Positions 7,642-17,546 are shown, counted from the first letter of the stretch. The stretch: DNA of 64,000 bases from Polynucleobacter sp. AP-Elch-400A-B2 (GCF_018688355.1 NZ_CP061317.1:1868091-1932090); one strand, 5' to 3'. Made by a program: numbers and translations. The notes: generated by a model from the letters alone, not told the origin.

Positions 7642-10172
7642 TGATAGTTCTCATATATTGAAGGTGGTATAGGCTTGGAAGTAGGCATATATCCAGGAAC
7701 ATTAAGCTTCATGATATCAACTGGATTACTTCCAGCGCTGCCAAAGCCCCTAAATTCTATTTGGAATAAAACCTGTGTGGTTGTGATTTGTGATGTATTA
7801 ACCATCTGCGAGTAAGCGCCGCGTAAAGTCCAGCAGTCACGCGTCCACTCTAAAGCCACCAGCGTATTGAGCGTTTTGGTCGTTAAAGCGTCGTAACCCC
7901 AGCGACCCAAGACAGATACTTCCCGCGTAATGGGCCATTGACCTGAAACATTGTATTGATCAGTCGTGGTTGCTGAGGGGACAAACAGCTGATTATTCTG
8001 AACGGATGCTTGTGTTGGTGGAGCCCAAACATTTCGATAGCCAAAATTTAAGCTTCTTCCAGGCGTAGGCCGCCAACTACCACCCACTGTTGTTTGAACT
8101 AAGCGATTCAGTTGCGAGTTGTACTGCCCAAATACATCTGTGCTGAAGTTGCCCAGCAGACGAACTGAAGCGGAGCCCAATGTATCCGAATAGGTTGTAG
8201 GGTTTGTAATAGTGCCATTGAGACCTACTTTCTGCCCCGTAAAGGCTTGACGTTGTGCAAGGGTGACGTTGGCTCGTTCTGCGCCTGTATTGGCCTCAAT
8301 CATACGACTGGTAATGCCGCCCGTTAACTTATTGTTATCTGCAATACGGTCATTACCAATAAACGTATTTTCACTAAAAATTTGGGTTACGCCAAAACCA
8401 GCATCTGCCGTATCAAATAAAGGAGTTTGAGCCTGACTTTGAAACGGGGTGTAAACATAAAAAGCTCTTGGCTCCATTGTGAGCAACATATCGCGCCCAA
8501 AGAAGCCTTTTAATTCAGCCGCATCTCTTTCAAATGCCAAGCCTGAATCCAAACTCAATGTGGGAATGGTGAAGCCTTGAGCAGCTGGCGCACCCACAGG
8601 GTTGTATGGTGTTACGTTATAGGTATTTGACTGAAAACTCACTTTTGGAGTGATGTAGTACCCAGGCGTAATCTGGGGAAGCGCCACGGCACCCTTAATT
8701 ACCGTTCGATCGGCTTGGCTATAAGCACCTGGAGCGGTTGCCGCCAAGTTACCGCCAATGTTGTAGGCAAAGCGAGTGAAATCTGTAGAAAAAGTTGTTG
8801 CGGGACCCGTAGGTAGAGTGATGTACTTTCCACTGGTATCAGCAACTGCCGGCGTTAAACGATTGTTATAGGCAGCGGTGACATTCGGCAAAATATTGTA
8901 TGGAGACTGCACAGTCACGGTAGGGTCAGGCTGCAAAGTCTGGAAAGTCATTGCCCTAGCCCCCACAGTCCAATTACTTAAGCTACCAGTCAAGTTCTTA
9001 GTAGTGCCAACCTCTTGTCGAAACTGGCTAGTCACTGCACCTGCGATACTTTGTGAAAAATCGGTTGGGTATAGGTTATCTGAAACCCGCGCCACATTGG
9101 CATAGCCACTCCAAGCACCAGCAATGGGGATCCCACCCATACCTAACAAGTCGCCACTAAAGTTTTGCCTCTGCTGCCAGTCATAACGCCAGCGATCAGT
9201 ACCGGTCTTACGGTCATAAGGGAGATAGTCCCCTCCCAAACTACCTGCATATTGCTTATCAATAAATTGGTACTTAGTCCCCAACTGCACTCCACGTTGA
9301 CCCATCACGCGAGGCAGTAAAAGTAAGTCACGATTAGGTGCAATATTGACGTAGTAAGGCTGCGTTACATCAATACCATTATTGGAGTTATATCCAGCTA
9401 CTGGTGCCAAAATTCCGGAACGACGCTGATTGGAGGTTGGTGCAGTGAAGTAAGGCGTGTAAGCAATGGGCACATCAAAGAATCGCATGACCCCGTGCGT
9501 ACCAACCATTTCTTTTTGCTCGTTATCAATTTCAAGCGTACTGGCTGTGAAATACCAATCTAAATTTTCTGGAGTACAAGTTGTGTAGGTGGCCCTATCA
9601 AACACAAATACATCAGCAGTTTCGATCGTCAGTTTTCTTGCATTACCGCTCGCACGGTTATCTCGCAATTCATAATTAGGAGTCTCCATTTCCCCTTCAC
9701 GAGCATCTACCCTAAAACGTGCTTTAGGTCCCTTGAAAGATGCGTTGCCTTTTGAAAACTCCGTATTGCCAGACAAATTAGCTATATCGGAATCAGGATC
9801 GTATTTAATTTCGTCTGCTTTAATGACTACGCCATTACGGCGAATTTGTGCACGCCCTTTTAAACGCATTTCGCGATCAACGATTCCGTCAATCGAATCA
9901 CTAGAGGTAAAGGTTAAAGCCTGACCATCATTAATCGGTTTACCAACTCGCAATTGATCATCCAACTTCAAGACAGTGACATCGCCACGATCGGGGATTA
10001 AAACGGAGTTAGCGGAGCTACCTAAAGACTGTGCAGAAGGGGGTAAAGGTGCAGGTGCCTGAGCCTGACTTACGAGCGCAAATTGCGACAATACAACCCC
10101 CATCACTAAGCGCAGGGTAACGGCTACAAAAAGAGGGGCGCAAAGGCCGGCGCGACGGCGATAATGACTCAT
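7638..10172 (-). CDS. lptD: LPS-assembly outer-membrane protein LptD
   Basis: Outer-membrane beta-barrel that, with the lipoprotein LptE, inserts LPS into the outer leaflet. A signal peptide ends near residue 39 (VSQAQA). The periplasmic beta-jellyroll (LptA-like OstA repeats, about 85-200) precedes a large C-terminal barrel. The mature protein appears to hold only two cysteines, Cys199 and Cys780, so only one of the two inter-domain disulfides described in E. coli could form; the usual adjacent C-terminal cysteine pair is a single Cys (TRDCW). At 844 residues it is slightly larger than E. coli LptD. First gene of the lptD-surA-pdxA-rsmA operon, divergent from amgK. Confidence 0.96.
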   Translation of the reverse strand: MSHYRRRAGLCAPLFVAVTLRLVMGVVLSQFALVSQAQAPAPLPPSAQSLGSSANSVLIPDRGDVTVLKLDDQLRVGKPINDGQALTFTSSDSIDGIVDREMRLKGRAQIRRNGVVIKADEIKYDPDSDIANLSGNTEFSKGNASFKGPKARFRVDAREGEMETPNYELRDNRASGNARKLTIETADVFVFDRATYTTCTPENLDWYFTASTLEIDNEQKEMVGTHGVMRFFDVPIAYTPYFTAPTSNQRRSGILAPVAGYNSNNGIDVTQPYYVNIAPNRDLLLLPRVMGQRGVQLGTKYQFIDKQYAGSLGGDYLPYDRKTGTDRWRYDWQQRQNFSGDLLGMGGIPIAGAWSGYANVARVSDNLYPTDFSQSIAGAVTSQFRQEVGTTKNLTGSLSNWTVGARAMTFQTLQPDPTVTVQSPYNILPNVTAAYNNRLTPAVADTSGKYITLPTGPATTFSTDFTRFAYNIGGNLAATAPGAYSQADRTVIKGAVALPQITPGYYITPKVSFQSNTYNVTPYNPVGAPAAQGFTIPTLSLDSGLAFERDAAELKGFFGRDMLLTMEPRAFYVYTPFQSQAQTPLFDTADAGFGVTQIFSENTFIGNDRIADNNKLTGGITSRMIEANTGAERANVTLAQRQAFTGQKVGLNGTITNPTTYSDTLGSASVRLLGNFSTDVFGQYNSQLNRLVQTTVGGSWRPTPGRSLNFGYRNVWAPPTQASVQNNQLFVPSATTTDQYNVSGQWPITREVSVLGRWGYDALTTKTLNTLVALEWTRDCWTLRGAYSQMVNTSQITTTQVLFQIEFRGFGSAGSNPVDIMKLNVPGYMPTSKPIPPSIYENYQ

Positions 10173-10205
10173 AGATCCAGACCCGCCTTATTATACGAAT
10201 CGACC

Positions 10206-11207
10206 ATGACCGACTCTCGCTTAGACACCCTACGCAACTGGCTAAAAGGCCTTGAACCTAGCTGGCAATTAGATCTCCCCACTTTGGCCCCTGCTTCGGC
10301 AGATGCCAGCTTTAGGCGGTATTTCCGGATTGCGTCCAAAAACCCAGATTTTCCAACTTTGATCGTGATGGATGCCCCACCCCAGCACGAACCCTTGGAC
10401 GCTTTTATTGAGGTCGATTTATTACTCGAAAATGCCGGTTTAAATGTTCCGAAAATCTTAGAAAAAAATGTCGCTGAGGGCTTTCTTTTACTCAACGATC
10501 TGGGCACTAAAACTTACCTTGCAGAACTCAATTCGGAGAGTGCTGACGCCCTCTATAAAGATGCAACACATGCCTTAGTGCAAATGCAGTTAGCCAGCAA
10601 GCCAGATGTGTTACCAAACTATGATGAAGCATTGCTAAAACGTGAACTAGATTTATTTCCTGAGTGGTATATAGGGAAACATCTGCATATCGAATTAAGC
10701 AAACTTCAGAATTTACAGATTAAGCAAGCATTTGAACTGATTATTCAAAACAATCTTGCGCAGGCACAAGTCTATGTTCATCGTGACTACCATTCACGTA
10801 ATCTGATGGTGACTGAAAAAAATAATCCTGGCGTAATTGATTTTCAAGATGCAGTCTATGGTCCCATCACTTACGACGCATCTTCACTCTGGCGCGATGC
10901 TTATATTGCATGGCCTGAAGAACGCGTGATTGATTGGGTTATTAAATTTTGGGAAGAAGGTCGTCAAGCAGGCTTGCCCATGCCAAACGATTTTGGTCAG
11001 TTCTATCGTGACTTTGAGTGGATGGGCTTACAACGGCATTTGAAGGTCCTGGGTATTTTTGCAAGACTGTTTCATCGTGATGGCAAAGATGGTTATCTCA
11101 AAGATATTCCATTGGTGCTTGAGTATGCGATTGCGACTGCCAATCGTTACATTGAATTAAAGCCCCTGGCACGCATCCTAGAATCGACGCGCCCTGCTCA
11201 AGATTAA
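10206..11207 (+). CDS. amgK: N-acetylmuramate/N-acetylglucosamine anomeric kinase (APH fold)
   Basis: Kinase with the aminoglycoside phosphotransferase fold. The family AmgK phosphorylates MurNAc (and GlcNAc) at the anomeric position in peptidoglycan recycling. The catalytic loop reads VHRDYHSRNLMV, with His192, Asp194 and Asn199, and the metal-binding IDFQDA motif puts Asp212 after it. I chose the ATG at 10206 (MTDSRLDTL, 333 residues) because an earlier start at 10164 would run into lptD. It lies 12 bases upstream of murU, the partner nucleotidyltransferase, which is the main reason for this specific assignment. An uncharacterised APH-family kinase is the alternative. Confidence 0.85.
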   Translation: MTDSRLDTLRNWLKGLEPSWQLDLPTLAPASADASFRRYFRIASKNPDFPTLIVMDAPPQHEPLDAFIEVDLLLENAGLNVPKILEKNVAEGFLLLNDLGTKTYLAELNSESADALYKDATHALVQMQLASKPDVLPNYDEALLKRELDLFPEWYIGKHLHIELSKLQNLQIKQAFELIIQNNLAQAQVYVHRDYHSRNLMVTEKNNPGVIDFQDAVYGPITYDASSLWRDAYIAWPEERVIDWVIKFWEEGRQAGLPMPNDFGQFYRDFEWMGLQRHLKVLGIFARLFHRDGKDGYLKDIPLVLEYAIATANRYIELKPLARILESTRPAQD

Positions 11208-11219
11208 AAATCATTCATC

Positions 11220-11936
11220 ATGAATAAACCTAATCCCATTCCATGTTTTTTACTGGCAGCAGGTCGAGGTGAGCGCATGCGTCCCTTGACAGATAAACTA
11301 CCCAAACCACTCCTCACCATTAAAAATAAATCCTTACTGGCCTGGCATTTGGAGGCGCTCAGTGATGCAGGCGTCCAAGATGTAGTGATTAATCACGCTT
11401 GGCTTGGTAAGCAGATTGAAGAAGCCTTGGGAAATGGCAGTCAATTTGGGCTCAACATTAGCTACTCCCCAGAAACTAGCGCCCTAGAAACGGCGGGCGG
11501 TATTCGCAGAGCCTTGCCTTTACTAAACCCAAGCGATTATTTCCTAGTCATCAACGGGGATGTTTTTAGCCCAAATCTGCCAATTCAACAGCTCTTAAAA
11601 CGAGCTTCTGACTTACGAAGCATGCCAAGCAGACCTTTGGCACATCTTTTGATGGTGCCCAACCCAACTCAGCATCCTGAGGGTGACTTTTATATCAAGG
11701 GCTCTCAGGTAGCCAATGAAACCTCGGATGGCGCTGAAAAACTCACCTTTTCCGGTATTGGGCTCTACCACCAGGACCTTTTTAAAGACTTAGAATTAGA
11801 TGTACCTACTAAGCTAGCTCCAATTTTGAGGGAGGCCATGGCTAAAAATAAGGTATCCGGTGAAAAATATACCGGACCGTGGCACGATGTAGGGACACCC
11901 CAACGATTACAAGAGCTCAATGCAGCAAATGAATAA
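11220..11936 (+). CDS. murU: N-acetylmuramate alpha-1-phosphate uridylyltransferase
   Basis: Nucleotidyltransferase that converts MurNAc-1-phosphate and UTP to UDP-MurNAc in the recycling bypass. The nucleotide-binding signature LLAAGRGERMRPLTDKLPKP (residues 11-30) is intact, and a conserved VINGDVFSP motif supplies the catalytic metal-binding aspartate. The 238-residue length matches short NTP-transferase enzymes rather than bifunctional GlmU, and no acetyltransferase repeats follow. Its position directly after amgK points to MurU rather than a sugar-nucleotide synthase for LPS. It overlaps pepP by up to 17 bases. Confidence 0.86.
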   Translation: MNKPNPIPCFLLAAGRGERMRPLTDKLPKPLLTIKNKSLLAWHLEALSDAGVQDVVINHAWLGKQIEEALGNGSQFGLNISYSPETSALETAGGIRRALPLLNPSDYFLVINGDVFSPNLPIQQLLKRASDLRSMPSRPLAHLLMVPNPTQHPEGDFYIKGSQVANETSDGAEKLTFSGIGLYHQDLFKDLELDVPTKLAPILREAMAKNKVSGEKYTGPWHDVGTPQRLQELNAANE

Positions 11937-13299
11937 TTCCGGCATTTACCAACAACGTCGAGTTGAGCTCGCAAAACTGATCTGCGCCAAAACTGGTGGT
12001 GGCATTGCCATCATTACTACAGCGCCTGAGACAGCACGTAATCGAGATAGTGAGTTTCCCTATCGTCATGACAGTGATTTTTTCTACCTCACTGGCTTTG
12101 AAGAGCCAGCTGCAAGCCTCGTACTCAAAATTACTGGATCAAGCTCGCAACCCCAATTGGAGTCACATCTTTTCTGCAGGCCTAAGGATGCAGAGCGTGA
12201 AATTTGGGATGGCATTCGCTTGGGGCCAGATGCAGCTCCTGCAGTTTTAGGTGTGGAATATGCCCATAGCAATCATGACTTAGATCAAAAACTGGGTGAG
12301 TTATTAGCAGATCAAGATGCTGTCTATATACGTCTTTCAGAAAGCGCCGAAATAGATCGTCGCTTACGTCATTGGATGAAACAAGTACGAGCCCAGGCGC
12401 GTGCTGGCGTGAACCCTCCCTCTGAATTTCATGATGTAGAGAGTTTGATTCATGAGATGCGTCTTTTTAAAGATGTCCATGAGATTGACATCATGCGTCG
12501 TGCGGCCGCGATTTCTGTGCGCGCTCACATTCGTGCCATGCAAGCCTGCAAACCTGGTGTGCGTGAATATCATCTTGAAGCAGAACTACTTCATGAGTTC
12601 CGCCACAGCGGCGCACAAAGCGTTGCGTACAACAGTATTGTTGCGGGCGGTGCCAACTCTTGCATCCTGCATTACCGAGCTGGTGATACTGAGCTACGTA
12701 GCGGAGATCTGTGTCTCATTGATGCTGGTTGTGAGCTTGATAGCTATGCTTCAGACATCACTCGCACCTTCCCGGTGAACGGAAAATTCTCGGGTCCACA
12801 ACGCGCTCTATATGACATTACACTTGCATCGCAGGAAACTGCTATCGCAATGACTAAGCCTGGTAATACATTTATGCAACCCCATGAGGCAGCGCTTAAA
12901 GTGCTCACTCAAGGCCTGCTTGATGAGAAGTTGCTCAAGCTGGCGGAATTTGGCTCTTTAGACAATGCACTAGAGACCGGAGCCTATCGTCGCTTTTATA
13001 TGCACCGTACCTCACATTGGTTGGGCATGGATGTGCATGACGTTGGCTCCTATCGCGAACCACTTGATGCAGCACCAAGTTCTTCAGAAAAGCCATGGCG
13101 CGTTCTTAAGCCAGGCATGGCACTCACTATCGAGCCAGGTTTATATATTCGTCCTGCTGATGATGTAGATGAACGCTTTTGGAATATCGGCATCCGTATT
13201 GAGGATGATGCTGTAGTAAACGACTCTGGATGTGAATTGATTTCTCGTGGCGTGCCAGTGAAAGCCGATGAAATCGAAGCGCTCATGAAAAATCATTAA
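11920..13299 (+). CDS. pepP: Xaa-Pro aminopeptidase (aminopeptidase P)
   Basis: Metallopeptidase of family M24 that removes N-terminal residues preceding proline. The N-terminal aminopeptidase-P domain (about 1-170) contains the FYLTGFEEP signature; the C-terminal pita-bread domain has metal ligands Asp268 (LIDAG) and Asp279 (SDITRTFPVNG), the HRTSHWLGMDVHDVG histidine motif, and glutamates in TIEPGLYI and IRIEDD. Length is close to E. coli PepP. Two starts are possible, ATG 11920 and ATG 11929, both inside the end of murU; a weak AGAG ribosome site precedes the first. The downstream flavin monooxygenase gene follows by 31 bases, as in ubiquinone-related operons of other proteobacteria. Confidence 0.95.
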   Translation: MQQMNNSGIYQQRRVELAKLICAKTGGGIAIITTAPETARNRDSEFPYRHDSDFFYLTGFEEPAASLVLKITGSSSQPQLESHLFCRPKDAEREIWDGIRLGPDAAPAVLGVEYAHSNHDLDQKLGELLADQDAVYIRLSESAEIDRRLRHWMKQVRAQARAGVNPPSEFHDVESLIHEMRLFKDVHEIDIMRRAAAISVRAHIRAMQACKPGVREYHLEAELLHEFRHSGAQSVAYNSIVAGGANSCILHYRAGDTELRSGDLCLIDAGCELDSYASDITRTFPVNGKFSGPQRALYDITLASQETAIAMTKPGNTFMQPHEAALKVLTQGLLDEKLLKLAEFGSLDNALETGAYRRFYMHRTSHWLGMDVHDVGSYREPLDAAPSSSEKPWRVLKPGMALTIEPGLYIRPADDVDERFWNIGIRIEDDAVVNDSGCELISRGVPVKADEIEALMKNH

Positions 13300-13330
13300 A
13301 GCCTTACCAATACAAAATAGATTATCAAGC

Positions 13331-14488
13331 ATGTCAGCAGAGAACTTCGATATTGTGATTCAAGGCGGTGGGCCAGTAGGCTTAGCCTGTACAGCATGGT
13401 GCTTGCAAAAATTTCCTGAAGCCAATATCGCGCTACTGGATCGCAATCCTGCAGATGACGCTGATTTAGTTAATGCCGATAGCCGGGGAGTCGCCCTATC
13501 TCACGGTAGCAAGCTATTGTTAGACACCATCAATGCGTGGCCTACTGAATGCGCTGATATTCATCGGGTACATGTCTCGCAATCAGGTCGCTTTGGTCGT
13601 GCTCTGATGACCCGCGAAGAGCTTGGTCAAGAGGCTTTAGGCCACATTATTCGCTATCGCGATATTCACCTCACGCTGCGCAAAGCTTTAAGAGATATCC
13701 AAAAAAATAGCCCGCATTTTATTTGGAAGCACATCGATGCCAGCGCCGATGTTGAAAATATTCAAGCCAAATGTGTAGTGCATGCTGAAGGTGGTTTATT
13801 TAAAACCCAAGACTGGGTGGAATCTGGCAGAGACTACGAGCAATCTGCCTTAGTCGGATTAGTCGAGGTTGAAAATGGATCACCCTTCCAAGCGTGGGAG
13901 CGCTTCACCTCTGAAGGACCTCTGGCAGTTTTACCGAGCCACTACGGTCCCAATATTCTGAATCTGATTTGGTGTGGAACTCCAAGTTCATCACAGGCAC
14001 GCCTAGCTTTAAGTGATGCTGATTTTCTAAAAAGCTTGCAAGCTGAGTTTGGCTCACGCATTGGACAATTTCTTAAAATCCAAGATCGCCGACTTTACGA
14101 ACTAGGACTCAATTACCGCAAAGAAATTACTCAAGCTAATGAAGTTTGGATTGGTAATGCCGCCCAGACCTTACATCCCGTTGCGGGACAGGGTCTCAAT
14201 CTTGGATTACGGGATGCTTATCTCTTGGCGGAAAAACTCAGCATCCTCTTCTCTAAGTCTGAGGATCAAAAAACACCTCTGGCCATTGAAACTACCCTGC
14301 AGGAATATGCCCAAAGCCGCAAACTCGATCGGTCTGCCACCATAGGCCTAACTGACTTTATGGCCAGAATCTTTACCTCCAATCTATTTCCTGTTGTGAT
14401 TGGCCGTGGATTGGCTTTATCGGCCCTCCAGTGGCTCCCTCCCATCAAAACAGCCTTAGCCCGGCAGATGATGTTTGGTAGGCGCTAA
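13331..14488 (+). CDS. UbiH/UbiF/VisC-family FAD-dependent hydroxylase (ubiquinone biosynthesis)
   Basis: Flavin monooxygenase of the family that hydroxylates the ubiquinone ring. The N-terminal dinucleotide-binding fold is visible as VIQGGGPVGLAC (residues 9-20), and the second FAD motif as GNAAQTLHPVAGQGLNLGLRD near residue 275. The 385-residue length is typical. It follows pepP, which in many proteobacteria neighbours ubiH. Which ring position (C1, C5 or C6) it hydroxylates cannot be read from sequence alone, so no symbol is given. The 151-base gap after it leads to a separate dusB-fis unit. Confidence 0.88.
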   Translation: MSAENFDIVIQGGGPVGLACTAWCLQKFPEANIALLDRNPADDADLVNADSRGVALSHGSKLLLDTINAWPTECADIHRVHVSQSGRFGRALMTREELGQEALGHIIRYRDIHLTLRKALRDIQKNSPHFIWKHIDASADVENIQAKCVVHAEGGLFKTQDWVESGRDYEQSALVGLVEVENGSPFQAWERFTSEGPLAVLPSHYGPNILNLIWCGTPSSSQARLALSDADFLKSLQAEFGSRIGQFLKIQDRRLYELGLNYRKEITQANEVWIGNAAQTLHPVAGQGLNLGLRDAYLLAEKLSILFSKSEDQKTPLAIETTLQEYAQSRKLDRSATIGLTDFMARIFTSNLFPVVIGRGLALSALQWLPPIKTALARQMMFGRR

Positions 14489-14546
14489 GAGGCTGAAATG
14501 CCCTCCAAAATACCAGCATTCCCTGTTTGACCTAAGTCATGGAGTG

Positions 14547-14563
14547 TGCCTATTTTTTAGGCA
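14547..14563. repeat. Small inverted repeat upstream of dusB-fis
   Basis: TGCCTA and TAGGCA form a perfect 6-bp dyad around a five-T loop, about 77 bases before the dusB start. It could be a weak terminator of the preceding gene or a regulatory dyad for the dusB-fis operon. The U residues lie in the loop rather than after the stem, so terminator function is doubtful. Confidence 0.3.
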
Positions 14564-14639
14564 AATGCAGGCTGATTTGTGCTAAAGTGACACCCTTTCC
14601 TCCAGCCCTAAAAGCCATCCGGAACCTAGCCCGAAACAC

Positions 14640-15656
14640 ATGAAGATTGGCCGACACCTTCTCGCAAATAAATTGTTTGTTGCCCCGATGGCTGGGGTAA
14701 CAGATCGTCCATTTCGTCAGCTTTGCAAAAAGCTCGGTGCTGGTTATGCCGTATCTGAAATGATCGCCTCCAACGCTTTGCTATGGAAGAGCGAAAAAAC
14801 CCAACGTCGCGCTAACCACCAAGGTGAATTTAAGCCTATCGCAGTCCAAATTGCTGGGGCTGATCCGCAGATGATGGCTGCTGCAGCGAAGCTTAACGTT
14901 GATCATGGCGCCCAAATTATTGATATCAATATGGGTTGCCCAGCAAAAAAGGTATGCAATGTTGCGGCTGGTTCGGCGCTACTAAGAGATGAGCCTTTGG
15001 TGCAGCAAATTTTAGAGGCTGTAGTTCAGGCTGTTGGAGTAGGCCCCGATGCGGTACCTGTGACACTGAAGATTCGCACAGGCTGGGATCGTGAACATAA
15101 AAATGCGATTCATATTGCGCGCCTGGCTGAGCAATCAGGCATCTCCATGCTGACAGTTCACGGCCGCACGCGAGCTGATCTGTATCACGGCGAAGCTGAG
15201 TATGAAACCATTACCGCAGTGAAGAATAGCGTTGCCATTCCTGTGGTTGCCAATGGCGACATCACTACTCCAGAAAAAGCAGAATTCGTTTTAAAAGAAA
15301 CTGGTGCTGATGCCATCATGATTGGCCGCGCTGCTCAGGGACGCCCTTGGATTTTTCGTGAGATTAATCACTTTCTGGAAACAGGCGGTAAGTTACCGAC
15401 ACCGCAGATTAATGAGATTCAAGAGATCATGAATGTCCATCTGATAGATCACTATGAGTTTTATGGTGAATACGTTGGCTTACGCACAGCGCGTAAGCAT
15501 ATCGGCTGGTACTGCAAGGGCTTGCGTGACTCCCATGCCTTCCGCCAAAAAATGAACACTGCCGACGATTGCAAAACCCAATTACAAATGGTGAATGATT
15601 TTTTCAATGAAATGAAATCCCATTCAGATAGTTTGTTATTTTTAGAAGCAGCCTAA
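14640..15656 (+). CDS. dusB: tRNA-dihydrouridine synthase B
   Basis: FMN-dependent enzyme that reduces uridine to dihydrouridine in the tRNA D-loop. The family signature MAGVTDRPFR (residues 17-26) binds FMN, and NMGCPAKKVC includes the catalytic Cys100. A phosphate-binding segment (GADAIMIGRAAQGRPW) occurs in the C-terminal part of the TIM barrel. Length 338 is typical. It lies 25 bases before fis; dusB-fis is a classic proteobacterial operon, which supports the B-type assignment over DusA or DusC. Confidence 0.95.
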   Translation: MKIGRHLLANKLFVAPMAGVTDRPFRQLCKKLGAGYAVSEMIASNALLWKSEKTQRRANHQGEFKPIAVQIAGADPQMMAAAAKLNVDHGAQIIDINMGCPAKKVCNVAAGSALLRDEPLVQQILEAVVQAVGVGPDAVPVTLKIRTGWDREHKNAIHIARLAEQSGISMLTVHGRTRADLYHGEAEYETITAVKNSVAIPVVANGDITTPEKAEFVLKETGADAIMIGRAAQGRPWIFREINHFLETGGKLPTPQINEIQEIMNVHLIDHYEFYGEYVGLRTARKHIGWYCKGLRDSHAFRQKMNTADDCKTQLQMVNDFFNEMKSHSDSLLFLEAA

Positions 15657-15681
15657 ATTTAGTTTTTTATTTAATTTATCC

Positions 15682-15921
15682 ATGACTAATAAGCACCCCA
15701 TTACCGAATGCATTGAGACCCAACTCCAAGCTTATTTGAATGATCTCAAAGGAACACCTCCATCCGACATATACCAAATGGTTCTCGCAGTAGTTGAAAA
15801 GCCCATGCTGGAATTAGTAATGCAACACGCAAAGCAGAATCAATCTTTGGCGGCGCAATACCTGGGTATTAACCGCAATACGCTTCACAAAAAGTTAGTT
15901 GAGCATCAGCTCCTGAAATAA
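15682..15921 (+). CDS. fis: DNA-binding protein Fis
   Basis: Small nucleoid-associated regulator that bends DNA and affects rRNA transcription, recombination and replication. The C-terminal helix-turn-helix is clear (LAAQYLGINRNTLHKKL, about residues 54-70). At 79 residues it is shorter than the 98-residue E. coli protein and lacks most of the mobile N-terminal beta-hairpin arms, as is usual in betaproteobacteria. Co-transcribed with dusB. purH begins 44 bases after its stop. Confidence 0.94.
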   Translation: MTNKHPITECIETQLQAYLNDLKGTPPSDIYQMVLAVVEKPMLELVMQHAKQNQSLAAQYLGINRNTLHKKLVEHQLLK

Positions 15922-15965
15922 GTCAGACCCCATTTGCAAATTCTTAATTAAACCTTCTGAAAAAT

Positions 15966-17546
15966 ATGATCCGCACAGCCTTACTCTCTGTTTCCGATAA
16001 AAATGGCATTGTGCCCTTTGCTAAAGTACTTCATGAGCAAGGCATCAAGCTGATCTCTACTGGTGGCACTGCAAAACTCCTAGCCGAAAATAATCTACCC
16101 GTAGTGGAAGTATCTTCTCTTACCAAGTTTCCAGAGATGCTCGATGGTCGCGTAAAGACCTTGCATCCAATGGTGCATGGCGGCTTATTGGCCCGCCGAG
16201 ACTTCCCAGAGCATATGGCTGCCTTGAAAGAACATGGTATCGATACGATCGATATGCTCGTGATTAATCTTTATCCGTTTAATGAAACAGTTGCTAAAGC
16301 AGATTGTTCATTTGAAGATGCAGTTGAAAACATTGATATTGGTGGTCCAGCGATGTTGCGCGCTGCCGCTAAGAATCACCAAGATGTGACTGTATTGATT
16401 TCCCCAGATGATTACGCGCCTGTTCTCGAAGAGATGAAAGCCAATCAGAACGTAGTTTCTTATAAGACCAATTTGGGTTTAGCTAAAAAAGTATTTGCCC
16501 ATACCGCCCAATATGACGGCGCGATTGCTAATTATTTATCTGCACTAGGTGATGACCTCGATCACAAGAAACGTTCCGCCTATCCAGAAACACTGCACCT
16601 TGCCTTTGAAAAAGTGCAAGAGATGCGTTATGGTGAGAACCCACACCAATCAGCAGCTTTCTATAAAGATATCTATCCAGTCGATGGCGCGCTTGCTAAT
16701 TACAAGCAATTGCAAGGCAAGGAACTTTCTTATAACAATATCGCTGATGCTGACTCTGCCTGGGAATGCGTTAAGAGTTTTACTGGCAACGCTGGTGGGG
16801 CTGCAGCCTGCGTCATCATCAAGCACGCTAACCCTTGCGGTGTAGCGGTTGCTGCCAACGCCCTTGAGTCCTATCAAAAAGCTTTCAAAACAGATCCAAG
16901 TTCAGCCTTTGGTGGAATTATTGCTTTTAATGTGTCCTGTGATGGCGCCGCAGCTGAAGCGATTTCTAAACAGTTTGTAGAGGTGCTGATTGCACCTAGC
17001 TTTAGCGCTGAAGCTAAAGCAATATTTGCCGCCAAACAAAATGTGCGACTCTTAGAGATTCCACTGGGCACTGCATTTAATGCTTTTGACTTTAAGCGTG
17101 TTGGTGGTGGCTTACTAGTTCAGTCTCCTGATGCAAAGAACGTGCTTGAGAACGAAATGTGCGTTGTGAGTAAGCGCCTCCCAACTCCAAGCGAAATGCA
17201 CGACATGATGTTTGCTTGGCGCGTTGCGAAGTTTGTGAAGTCTAATGCGATTGTGTATTGTGCTAATGGCATGACTCTCGGTATTGGTGCTGGACAAATG
17301 AGCCGCGTAGACTCTGCTCGCATGGCAAGCATTAAGGCTGAAAATGCTGGCCTCAGCCTCAAAGGCTCAGCAGTAGCGAGTGATGCCTTCTTCCCATTTC
17401 GCGATGGCTTAGATGTCGTTGTGAACGGCGGAGCAAGCTGCGCTATCCAACCGGGTGGCAGTATGCGTGATGATGAAATCATTGCAGCAGCTGATGAGCA
17501 CGGCATTGCCATGATCTTTACTGGCACACGCCACTTCCGCCACTAA
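15966..17546 (+). CDS. purH: Bifunctional AICAR formyltransferase/IMP cyclohydrolase
   Basis: Catalyses the last two steps of de novo IMP synthesis. The N-terminal MGS-like cyclohydrolase domain (about 1-200) starts with ALLSVSDKNGI and contains TSGGTAKLL-like and VKTLHPMVHGG motifs. The C-terminal formyltransferase domain has the conserved KHANPCG lysine-histidine motif near residue 280 and ends in the conserved FTGTRHFRH. The 526-residue length is normal. It is followed by ruvC after 6 bases, so purH probably heads or joins the ruvCAB transcript. Confidence 0.98.
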   Translation: MIRTALLSVSDKNGIVPFAKVLHEQGIKLISTGGTAKLLAENNLPVVEVSSLTKFPEMLDGRVKTLHPMVHGGLLARRDFPEHMAALKEHGIDTIDMLVINLYPFNETVAKADCSFEDAVENIDIGGPAMLRAAAKNHQDVTVLISPDDYAPVLEEMKANQNVVSYKTNLGLAKKVFAHTAQYDGAIANYLSALGDDLDHKKRSAYPETLHLAFEKVQEMRYGENPHQSAAFYKDIYPVDGALANYKQLQGKELSYNNIADADSAWECVKSFTGNAGGAAACVIIKHANPCGVAVAANALESYQKAFKTDPSSAFGGIIAFNVSCDGAAAEAISKQFVEVLIAPSFSAEAKAIFAAKQNVRLLEIPLGTAFNAFDFKRVGGGLLVQSPDAKNVLENEMCVVSKRLPTPSEMHDMMFAWRVAKFVKSNAIVYCANGMTLGIGAGQMSRVDSARMASIKAENAGLSLKGSAVASDAFFPFRDGLDVVVNGGASCAIQPGGSMRDDEIIAAADEHGIAMIFTGTRHFRH

